The notes under the pieces are model-generated. The model was not told where the DNA came from. It did not search any database and saw nothing but the letters and a program-made list of their open reading frames with translations. Position numbers and translations under genes: made by a program. From Gammaproteobacteria bacterium (lineage in GTDB: Bacteria > Pseudomonadota > Gammaproteobacteria > DAOWEP01), in the NCBI GenBank assembly GCA_030638455.1, contig DAOWEP010000153.1:1-16344 (forward strand): DNA of 16,344 bases, written 5' to 3'. Shown here piece by piece: positions 7,521 to 13,920 of the stretch. The first letter of the stretch is position 1. Every line of letters begins with the position of its first letter.

Positions 7521-8963
7521 TTAGCTGACGTCTGCGGCCTTCTGGATGCCATATTTGCGTAATTTTTCTACCAGGGTAGTGCGGCGCATGTTCAATAATT
7601 TGGCGGCATGAGCAACCACACCGTCTGCTTCATCCAGCGCCTGACGTATTAAGTTAACTTCAAGCTCATTTAAATGCTCCTTCAGGTTGATGCCCTCTCG
7701 TGGCAGACGTGCATCTGATACAATCTCGGGCATTTCTGACAAAATAGAGCCTGCGGCAGGAAGCTCCTGAACCTCAGATGGCACGACTGAAATCGTGCCT
7801 GATACATTTCGGTATTTTTCTGGCAAATCACCCGCATCTACAACTCCAAATGGATGAAGAATCACCAGCCTCTCGATCAGATTGGCCAGTTCCCGAACAT
7901 TTCCTTGCCAGTGATACTGGCATAATATTATTACAGCGGCCTGTGTCAGGCGTACAGACCCCCTCTTCTCATGCTCTATCCGGGATATCAGCTCATTAAT
8001 CAGTAAAGGGATATCCTCAACACGGTCATGCAATGGTGGTATCTCAATCGGGAAAACATTCAGACGATAGTACAGGTCTTCACGGAACTTTCCGTCCTTG
8101 ATAAACTCGTCCAGGTTTCTGTGTGTAGCCGCAATTATCCGCACATTGGTAGAAATGCTCTTGCTACTACCTACACGCTCAAAACTTTTTTCCTGCAACA
8201 CACGCAATAACTTCACCTGCATTGGCAATGGCATATCACCAATTTCGTCAAGAAAAAGCGTACCGCCCTCTGCCATTTCAAAGCGCCCTTGCCGGGCACT
8301 AATAGCGCCTGTAAATGCTCCTTTCTCATGACCAAACAGCTCACTTTCAAGCAAATCCGGTGGTATTGCCCCGCAGTTGATGGGTACAAACGGCTTGTCC
8401 CTGCGGCCAGAATAATAATGAATATTACGGGCGACCACCTCTTTTCCCGTACCTGACTCTCCAAGGATCAGCACGGTTGCATCTGACTCGGCGACCTGCT
8501 CAACCAGATCACGAACTTGCTGAATCTTGCGACTATTTCCAGTCAATGAACGAAATAGTTCCACTGGACGTCGCTTGGTTTTATCTTCCCTGCTTTCCCT
8601 ATAAACCCTGGCCTTCTGTAAAGCGTTGGTTAGATTTCCATGCTTAACAGGCACTTCGATGAAGCCAAGTATTTCCTGGTTTTCATCTGAAATATCTTCC
8701 GGTTTGTGCTCGCCCTCCATTAGCAGGAAAATGGGTGTATTGGGATCGATATTGCAAATTTCTCTTGCAACTGACTCGGCTGAATCTATTCCAGGCTGAC
8801 CAATCAGAACTGCATGTACAGATTGATCGCCATCCATATGCTCCTTCCATGAATCCCCTTCAGAAATTTGTACTGGGTTACAGTCCATAAATTGAAGGAC
8901 AGTTTCTATTGCAGTAACTCGATCAAGATTAGAATCAATAATCAGAATTTTATTTTCAAACAT
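7521..8963 (-). CDS. fleQ: FleQ/FlrA, sigma54-dependent master regulator of flagellar genes
   Basis: FleQ is the top activator of the polar flagellar cascade and, in Pseudomonas, also a c-di-GMP-responsive regulator of matrix genes. The 480-aa product matches it closely. The N-terminal receiver-like domain (1-120) keeps Asp10 but has Gly (about residue 55) where a phospho-Asp would sit, as FleQ proteins do. The AAA+ core has Walker A GESGTGKE (168-175), GAFTGA (215-220) and Walker B GGTLFLDE (233-240). The residues known to contact c-di-GMP in P. aeruginosa FleQ are present: LFRSL (136-140), Arg179-Asn180, and ExxxR as ELISR (324-328). The C-terminal Fis-type helix-turn-helix has AAKLLNMRRTTLVEKL (453-468). 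The start ATG 8963 lacks a clear Shine-Dalgarno sequence, suggesting weak translation. It is a single-gene unit between two gaps. Confidence 0.96.
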   Translation of the reverse strand: MFENKILIIDSNLDRVTAIETVLQFMDCNPVQISEGDSWKEHMDGDQSVHAVLIGQPGIDSAESVAREICNIDPNTPIFLLMEGEHKPEDISDENQEILGFIEVPVKHGNLTNALQKARVYRESREDKTKRRPVELFRSLTGNSRKIQQVRDLVEQVAESDATVLILGESGTGKEVVARNIHYYSGRRDKPFVPINCGAIPPDLLESELFGHEKGAFTGAISARQGRFEMAEGGTLFLDEIGDMPLPMQVKLLRVLQEKSFERVGSSKSISTNVRIIAATHRNLDEFIKDGKFREDLYYRLNVFPIEIPPLHDRVEDIPLLINELISRIEHEKRGSVRLTQAAVIILCQYHWQGNVRELANLIERLVILHPFGVVDAGDLPEKYRNVSGTISVVPSEVQELPAAGSILSEMPEIVSDARLPREGINLKEHLNELEVNLIRQALDEADGVVAHAAKLLNMRRTTLVEKLRKYGIQKAADVS

Positions 8964-9297
8964 ATTTAATATTCAGCTATTACGGTTACTTTAAAAAAAT
9001 ATTTGGTGCAGTGTGTTCAAAATGGACAGATCATTATTTAAGTACCGACCCTGCATTTATTAACTATGCACGTAACGTATGCCCTGCATCGTAAGTCAGT
9101 AAAGATATGAGCAACCCTGTAATCCAAATATCGGTATTCCTGGTGACAGTTGCAAATTCCTGATTGATTTCCTTCTATCTAGTTAAGCATTGAAATCGAT
9201 ATATGTCAAAATATTGTCGCGCGGTTATTTAATGCTCAATGGGGTAATAATTGGCCTGAAATGCACTGAGGGGGATAGAAAACTGATCAGAAACAGA
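8964..9297. other. Gene-free region upstream of fleQ
   Basis: These 334 bases separate the PilZ-like gene from fleQ and hold no plausible gene on either strand. I checked the minus strand for the sigma54 GG-N10-GC spacing and found none, which fits a top-tier gene read by the housekeeping sigma factor. One sigma70-like candidate is listed separately. At 9284-9300 a short 5-bp hairpin (TGATC/GATCA) overlaps the stop of the PilZ-like gene and is followed by GTTTTCT, at best a weak terminator. Confidence 0.6.
9181..9209 (-). promoter_or_regulatory. Candidate sigma70 promoter of fleQ
   Basis: On the minus strand a perfect -35 box TTGACA (9209-9204) is followed after 17 bases by TTAACT (9186-9181), a mediocre -10. 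It would give a leader of about 210 bases. The -35 match and spacing are good, the -10 is poor, and no other candidate in the gap is better, so this is tentative. Confidence 0.3.
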
Positions 9298-9891
9298 TCA
9301 TGATTGAGTAGTAGGCACACTCGCTGCACGGCCACTTCGATCATGTGCGACACCACGGCGATGATGCCGAAAAATAAACTTCTCCAGTGAATGCAACACC
9401 ACATTGCTCAGCCCATCAAATACTGCTTGTACCGTGTATGTATTCTGGTCTTGTGTAACATCATTTACCCTGACCTGCACATTAAATGGCTGGTGAAAAA
9501 CAGGGTGCAAATAGATAGATAACAGAATCAATGCGTCTTTTTCCGGAGGGGCCTCATCACAAATCCACTCTATCGCACATGCATTTAACCTGAATCGATG
9601 TGGCTCTGGTCGATCCAGCCGGGTTGCCAGCAAGTGACTAACCAGTTCCGTCAGAATGTTGAGCTTGGTTTCCAACCGTACCAGCGCCTGTCCCTGCGGG
9701 GTTTGCATATCTGCATGGTCAGGGGCCTGCTCCTCAAGCACTGCGATACTGCCTAGCACCCTTTCATTCTCTTCGTTGAGCAGAGTCAACTGCCGGTCAT
9801 CCATCGGCTGATCCAGCACCGACCAACTCAGTGGCAGGCTGGTCTCATAACTCAGCGTTTCGTCCAGAAGATTAGTCAGAAATTCGTTCAT
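9298..9891 (-). CDS. Atypical PilZ-like protein with long helical insert (tPilZ type)
   Basis: This 197-aa protein resembles the atypical tetrameric PilZ family known from Xanthomonas (XC6012 type), encoded in flagellar clusters near fleQ. The N-terminal part has a helix-rich stretch (about 31-90) with coiled-coil-like runs NEENERVLGSIAVLEEQA and LVRLETKLNILTELVSHLLA. A beta-rich segment starts at HRFRLNACAIEW (98-109) and continues through LILLSIYLHP, VQVRVNDV and YTVQAVFDGLS. It ends in a helix with KFIFRHHRR (171-179). The canonical RxxxR and DxSxxG c-di-GMP motifs of ordinary PilZ are not evident, so direct c-di-GMP binding should not be assumed. I chose ATG 9891 over an upstream in-frame TTG (9906); neither has a clear ribosome site. 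It lies 122 bases after fliT, possibly behind a weak terminator. Family assignment is from remembered pattern and context. Confidence 0.6.
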   Translation of the reverse strand: MNEFLTNLLDETLSYETSLPLSWSVLDQPMDDRQLTLLNEENERVLGSIAVLEEQAPDHADMQTPQGQALVRLETKLNILTELVSHLLATRLDRPEPHRFRLNACAIEWICDEAPPEKDALILLSIYLHPVFHQPFNVQVRVNDVTQDQNTYTVQAVFDGLSNVVLHSLEKFIFRHHRRGVAHDRSGRAASVPTTQS

Positions 9892-9980
9892 ACATTGATG
9901 ATACAAAAAGTATAAGTAATATCAACCATGGTTAATTATTTCATAACCAGACAACATCTTGCTAACGCATTGATTAATTG

Positions 9981-10002
9981 ATATAAAACCAGAGAATTCT
10001 GG
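9981..10002 (-). terminator. Weak intrinsic terminator candidate after fliT
   Basis: On the minus strand CCAGA-ATTC-TCTGG (10002-9989) is followed directly by TTTTATAT (9988-9981), beginning 12 bases past the fliT stop. The 5-bp stem is short, so readthrough into the PilZ-like gene is likely. Confidence 0.35.
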
Positions 10003-10013
10003 CTAGCTTAATA

Positions 10014-10334
10014 TTAACCGGTATTATCCACATAGGCTGCACTGACCTTCTTGCCGACATCAATGTTCGTAAGTTTTTGTAAGCACGCCTGACGTGCTTC
10101 AGTACAGCGCTTGATCAGCTCTTTATCCAGTTCCTGCATCTGCCGTATTGCACTGGCAACCGCTTCGGATTCCTGTTGTTCCGGTGCAGGAACAAAAAAA
10201 GCCTCTACCATTTTTCTGCGATCATCTTCCATGCTGACCAGCGATTCCCACTGCTCCTGCCCACAGGCATCGAGCATTTTTCTGGTGTGTTCGAGTATGG
10301 AATTGAGTTGCTGGTTACGCTGTTCGGATAACAT
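10014..10334 (-). CDS. fliT: FliT-like flagellar export chaperone
   Basis: FliT chaperones the filament cap protein FliD and, in enterics, also binds export components and the master regulator. The 106-aa product is small, charged and almost wholly alpha-helical. It contains ILEHTRKMLDACGQEQWESLVSMEDDRRKMVEAFF (about 13-47, split by the WESL segment), with the FliT-type pattern of a Trp helix followed by a basic helix, and a C-terminal helix LIKRCTEARQACLQKL. Sequence conservation in this family is weak, so position directly after fliS carries much of the weight. The start ATG 10334 has GAGG about eight bases upstream. It is 92 bases after fliS, presumably in the fliD-S-T operon. Whether it can act on FleQ is unknown. 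Confidence 0.75.
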   Translation of the reverse strand: MLSEQRNQQLNSILEHTRKMLDACGQEQWESLVSMEDDRRKMVEAFFVPAPEQQESEAVASAIRQMQELDKELIKRCTEARQACLQKLTNIDVGKKVSAAYVDNTG

Positions 10335-10426
10335 TATTCATACCTCAGACATATACTACTCAGCCAGCAATAAAAGACGTTGTCACTCCCAGGTAATTAT
10401 TATCTCCCTGAAGAAGATTAATAGTC

Positions 10427-10858
10427 TCAAGCACCCGTTGGGTGTTGTGGTGCTGCGGCATCCGGAGGAATAACATCCCATGCACTTTTTATTTCGGATA
10501 TCAGCCCTGCTACTTCATCCAGCATGGTCACATCGGTATGTAAATTCGCTTCCAGCAGACGACGCGACATATAGTCATACAGCATATCCAGATTTTCGGC
10601 GATCTCTCCGCCAGCAGACTTATCCAGGCTAACGCGTAACCCATCTATAATTGAGATAGCCCAACTAATTTGCTCGCCCTTGCCCGCAATCTCATTATTC
10701 TCAATATGAGTTTTGGCTGCCTGTATCTTATCCAGTGCCCCCTCAAACATCATCTGAATCAGGCGATGCGGTGAGGCACTTTCGATCCCGCCATGCAGGC
10801 CGACTTTTTTGTACTGGTTTAATGCATTCAATGCATTTTGCTGGTTTGCTGAACTCAT
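10427..10858 (-). CDS. fliS: FliS, flagellin export chaperone
   Basis: FliS binds the C-terminal helices of flagellin in the cytoplasm, preventing premature polymerisation and delivering it to the export gate. The 143-aa product shows the family pattern: N-terminal ALNQYKKVGLHGGIESASPHRLIQMMFEGAL (about 12-42), a helix with KIQAAKTHIENNEIAGKGEQISWAISIIDGLRVSLD (about 44-79) and LDMLYDYMSRRLLEANLHTD (about 89-108). The tail is Pro/Ala-rich. Conserved Tyr16 and the PHRLI segment are present. The start ATG 10858 has GAGAG five bases upstream. The gene lies 257 bases after fliD, a wider gap than is common for this pair, and I see no strong promoter in that gap. Confidence 0.95.
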   Translation of the reverse strand: MSSANQQNALNALNQYKKVGLHGGIESASPHRLIQMMFEGALDKIQAAKTHIENNEIAGKGEQISWAISIIDGLRVSLDKSAGGEIAENLDMLYDYMSRRLLEANLHTDVTMLDEVAGLISEIKSAWDVIPPDAAAPQHPTGA

Positions 10859-11115
10859 CTTGCTCTCTCGTCCGGGTTAACTGTTCAAAACTTCCTGTTA
10901 CCTGTTAAATCGTTGTCCTAACTGCCGTTAAACATTCACATTAATTTAACTTCAAATGAATAAAATTTCATCCTCTTTCTTAATGCTCTTTTTGCCGGTA
11001 TCCGCCACTCCCCTGACACAACCTGCTCCCTGCCTTCTTTACTCTTCTAATGTAGACCATATCCTCCAGGCTCGCAGCTTCCACCCAACAGTAATGATCA
11101 TCTCCTTCTATCTAT
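10859..11115. other. fliD-fliS intergenic region, nothing firmly identified
   Basis: This 257-base spacer is strikingly purine-rich on the transcribed (minus) strand in its fliD-proximal half, with runs such as AGAAGGAG and AGGGGAGTGG. I find neither a sigma54 spacing match, a sigma28 match nor a hairpin with a U-run. Short minus-strand frames of 20-26 codons occur but their possible ribosome sites are too close to the start codon to be persuasive. Confidence 0.4.
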
Positions 11116-13170
11116 TTACCTATTTACAAAATCACCTATATTGGATAGTCCCGACAGTTGCTGCTCGAGAAAGTTACCGGAGCCCTGCAACTGGGATATC
11201 AAGCTATCCATGGCGATAAATTGGGCCAGCAACCTTCTTTGTACGGCCTCAAGCCTGGTGGCAAGTGCTTCTCGAGAACTGGTGATATCATCGATATCGA
11301 CATTGGCCCCATCAATCCTGGCCTCGATGGCTCCATCAGAATCCAGCATATTGGTAACAACGGTATTCAATTGATCTGCAATCCCGCGTGTGAACGATAC
11401 CGTTCCAAAAGAGCCCGTTGCATCGGTTTGCATTTCCAGCTTGAGTCCTTTTACACTCCCGGAAGCGCCGGTCAACACACGCCCGGATCCGGTAGCTGCA
11501 AACCCGCCAATGGTACCGGTAATATTGGTACCAGTTACTCCAGAACCGGAAGAAATACCAAAATCCGAAGTAACATCGGTATCAAGCGAGGTGAATTGTA
11601 CCGTGGATGCATCGCCATAACGGTCTGAGGTAATACTGAACGTATCAGATGTGTCATCGAATGCAACTGAAACGGTTACTCCCGCAGCCTGCAAGTTTGC
11701 ATCCCCATTAATACGAGTCTGCAATTCTGTAGCCAAAGCTGCGCCGGTGTATGCGCCCTGTGTCAGGGTAATGGTATCTGAACTCACACCATCTACAGAG
11801 ATCCCAAGGCTATCGCTATCTCCATCAATCGTGATAGTGCCACTATATCCAAAGGTAGCGCCTGTATATGCACCCTGTGTCGCGGCTGAAGTGATATTTA
11901 CGGCATAATCCCCGGCTTGGGTATCACTCGTAGCGCTAATGTATGTGAGCTGACTACTGGTTAGCGCCCCGGAAAGTGCAAAAAGACTGGATACTGCATT
12001 AGCATCTGAAGCGACTGCCGCACTTAGCTTTGATTGATCAACGGTTAATGTTCCATCTCTGTTTGTAGAAATCCCTAACGCTGAGAATGTAGTAGTGGTT
12101 GCACCAAGACCATCCAGTGCAGAATTCAAAGTTGTTCTTACCTGACGGATAATGCTTCGAGTAGTACTATCCCCCAACAATATGCCTCCCTGCTGGGTCT
12201 CTGCGTCATAACCTGCTATAGCACTGATCGTGGTAACAAGGCTATTATATCCTGTTACAAAATTATTGACCGCATTCGTAACCACATTGGCATCTTGCTT
12301 GATGTCCAGCGTAAATGGCTTGCTGGCATCTGCACTCAGGAGATTTAGTGTAACATCGGGGATAGCCTCAGTAAGTGTATTGCTGCTGCTGGCAATCGAA
12401 AGGCCATTTATCTCCAGGTCAGCATCAACAGCGGCAACCGTCTGAGTCAAATTAGTCGCAGAGTTGTTAAAGGCAAGACGAGATAGCCCGGATGTGTCAG
12501 TATCGGTGCCATCCCCATCATCCACGGTTATTTCCAGACTATTATTTACCCCGGTATCTTCCGAGGTAAATGTCAAACGATAATCACCACCATCAAACAC
12601 TATACTGGCTCGCACCCCGATATCGGCACTGTTCACTGCGTCACGCACACCCGCAAGCGTGTTATTACTGGAATCTATAGTGACTGATTTCGATGACTTT
12701 TCAGCATTAGGAGTGAATGAAGTATAGGTGTCCGAACCAGGAGTATAATCAGTAGTACCAAACTTGAAGGTAAGGGTACCTGTGGTACTTGCAAGACCAC
12801 CAACATCATCGGTTATTGCACTATAATCACCATCGGCAGTAACCAGAGTATGCGCCTCGGCCAGATTGTTAAGTGTAATATTATAAATACTTGAAGCAGC
12901 AGTACTGGATGCTGTTGCCGTTAATTGATCTGTATCACTGGATGTGGCAGAAACCGACTGAAATGTACTCAGGGAAGATAATGAACTTAACGTACTGTTG
13001 AAGCTAGACAAGGCGCCTTTTAATGCCCCATAAGCGGTAATCTTGGCCTGCAATCCGGCTTCTTTCAGGTCAAGCCGGTTAGTTGTCGGTACTCTTTCGG
13101 CATCCACCAACTGACTAACAATACTGCTGATGTCAATGCCTGACCCCAAACCTGATGCGACTACTGCCAT
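11116..13170 (-). CDS. fliD: FliD, flagellar filament cap protein (HAP2), long variant
   Basis: FliD forms the cap at the filament tip and folds each new flagellin. The 684-aa product is longer than P. aeruginosa FliD (about 470 aa). The N-terminal domain is classical (GLGSGIDISSIVSQLVDAER, 7-26). A flagellin-IN-like segment lies around 250-280 (DLEINGLSI...IPDVTLNLLSAD). The C-terminal domain shows VNNFVTGYNSLVTTI (301-315), LLGDSTTRSIIRQVR (331-345) and ALGISTNRDGTLTVD (364-378). An extra Thr/Ser/Gly-rich block at about 410-560 contains QGAYTGA twice (432-438, 471-477). The C-terminal helices include ALATRLEAVQRRLLAQFIAMDSLIS, shown as residues 635-659, and the coiled-coil end. The start ATG 13170 has GAGGT nine bases upstream. 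It is expected to be read from the sigma54 promoter at 13368-13383. Confidence 0.95.
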   Translation of the reverse strand: MAVVASGLGSGIDISSIVSQLVDAERVPTTNRLDLKEAGLQAKITAYGALKGALSSFNSTLSSLSSLSTFQSVSATSSDTDQLTATASSTAASSIYNITLNNLAEAHTLVTADGDYSAITDDVGGLASTTGTLTFKFGTTDYTPGSDTYTSFTPNAEKSSKSVTIDSSNNTLAGVRDAVNSADIGVRASIVFDGGDYRLTFTSEDTGVNNSLEITVDDGDGTDTDTSGLSRLAFNNSATNLTQTVAAVDADLEINGLSIASSSNTLTEAIPDVTLNLLSADASKPFTLDIKQDANVVTNAVNNFVTGYNSLVTTISAIAGYDAETQQGGILLGDSTTRSIIRQVRTTLNSALDGLGATTTTFSALGISTNRDGTLTVDQSKLSAAVASDANAVSSLFALSGALTSSQLTYISATSDTQAGDYAVNITSAATQGAYTGATFGYSGTITIDGDSDSLGISVDGVSSDTITLTQGAYTGAALATELQTRINGDANLQAAGVTVSVAFDDTSDTFSITSDRYGDASTVQFTSLDTDVTSDFGISSGSGVTGTNITGTIGGFAATGSGRVLTGASGSVKGLKLEMQTDATGSFGTVSFTRGIADQLNTVVTNMLDSDGAIEARIDGANVDIDDITSSREALATRLEAVQRRLLAQFIAMDSLISQLQGSGNFLEQQLSGLSNIGDFVNR

Positions 13171-13204
13171 AAAGCCATTACCTCAAAAACCCTGTTAACA
13201 CCTA

Positions 13205-13240
13205 ACAAACTACCTATTACAAACTACCTATTACAAACTA
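13205..13240. repeat. 14-bp tandem repeat in the fliD leader
   Basis: The unit AAACTACCTATTAC occurs twice head to tail (13207-13220, 13221-13234) with a further partial copy AAACTA. It lies between the fliD promoter and start, about 35-65 bases before the start codon. Function unknown; it could simply be replication slippage. Confidence 0.7.
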
Positions 13241-13367
13241 TAAATTACTCTCTACCCATACAATACTGACAATATTACCCTGTTGCCGGGTGATTTCCCG
13301 GAGTCCTTGTATGTATTAGACTGTCCTTCTTATTCAAAGTTCTATCCGAAATTGATACAGGATAAAA

Positions 13368-13383
13368 TGCAAGTCCTGTGCCA
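13368..13383 (-). promoter_or_regulatory. Sigma54 promoter of fliDST operon
   Basis: The minus strand reads TGGCACAGGACTTGCA, almost identical to the consensus TGGCACG-N4-TTGCA, with exact 10-base GG-GC spacing. It starts 17 bases past the flaG stop and would give a leader of about 185 bases before fliD, containing the 14-bp tandem repeat and a small CCGGG/CCCGG hairpin (13286-13301). This separates the cap genes from the sigma28-driven flagellin gene upstream. Confidence 0.85.
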
Positions 13384-13399
13384 ACAATGCCTTTTTTGC

Positions 13400-13828
13400 C
13401 TAGGCTTGCTCTTCCAGCAGAACTCCGCTGAGCTGCTCACCTACCTCTGAAAGGATTACCTCGAGTTGCTGGGCAAGCTTGAGCACCTCCTCAGAGGGTA
13501 TCTGACGGACCACCTCTTTCGTTTCAGAATCAATTACCCTGACCACGGTACGACCAGAATCTTCATCTATGCTGAAGCTCAGGTCACGCTGCAAGCTCTG
13601 GATCTGGGTATTGAGCTTTTCAACGGCCACCTTTACTGCTTCACTGGTAGGTTCCGGAGTATTTGCTTTGCCGGCAGGCAAGATTTGCCGTACAGGTTCT
13701 GCACTATTAGACCCTCCACTGGCAACAACAGGTTGTTTCGGGGAATTAGAAGACGCCGTTCTCGCAACTACCTGAGTAGCTGAAGAAACAGCCTGTAAAT
13801 TTGAGCTATTCGCTATATCTGTAGGCAT
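13400..13828 (-). CDS. flaG: FlaG family protein
   Basis: FlaG proteins are encoded next to flagellin and cap genes in polar-flagellate bacteria; mutants in several species make longer filaments, but the mechanism is not settled. The 142-aa product has a disordered Ser/Ala/Pro-rich N-terminus (1-65) and the conserved C-terminal domain: VEKLNTQIQSLQRDLSFSID (about 69-88), TVVRVIDSETKEVVRQIPSEEVLKLAQQL (about 94-122, the diagnostic part being VVRQIPSEE) and a final helix. The start ATG 13828 has an excellent site GAGGTGA, seven bases upstream. It lies 92 bases after fliC with a strong hairpin between, and no own promoter is recognised, so it probably depends on partial readthrough from fliC. 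Confidence 0.93.
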   Translation of the reverse strand: MPTDIANSSNLQAVSSATQVVARTASSNSPKQPVVASGGSNSAEPVRQILPAGKANTPEPTSEAVKVAVEKLNTQIQSLQRDLSFSIDEDSGRTVVRVIDSETKEVVRQIPSEEVLKLAQQLEVILSEVGEQLSGVLLEEQA

Positions 13829-13863
13829 AAGATCACCTCACCTCGGTATCTTGGAGTTTTGCA

Positions 13864-13892
13864 TCCGGGGTTGCCTTGTGTTCAACCCCGGA
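13864..13892 (-). terminator. Strong stem-loop between fliC and flaG (terminator or mRNA stabiliser, no U-run)
   Basis: A perfect 10-bp stem TCCGGGGTTG/CAACCCCGGA encloses a 9-base loop. It begins about 28 bases after the flagellin stop. Neither strand has a T-run after the stem, so full intrinsic termination is doubtful. It may partly terminate transcription or block 3' exonucleases and so raise flagellin over FlaG. Confidence 0.55.
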
Positions 13893-13920
13893 CACATCAC
13901 GTCCGTTACCTGTCTCTAGC

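Noticed and set aside
9137..9157. Plus-strand sigma54-like sequence TGGTGACAGTTGCA
   Set aside because: The GG-GC spacing is 8 rather than 10 bases and no plus-strand gene follows.
9892..9906. TTG start for the PilZ-like gene at 9906
   Set aside because: No ribosome site supports it and an in-frame ATG lies five codons later; that start is also weak, so some doubt remains.
11041..11108. Short minus-strand frames of 20-26 codons after fliD
   Set aside because: Purine-rich sequence mimics ribosome sites but lies zero to two bases from the ATG; no other coding evidence.
13286..13301. CCGGG/CCCGG hairpin as a terminator of flaG
   Set aside because: The stem is only 5 bp, it lies downstream of the fliD promoter, and no U-run follows on the minus strand.
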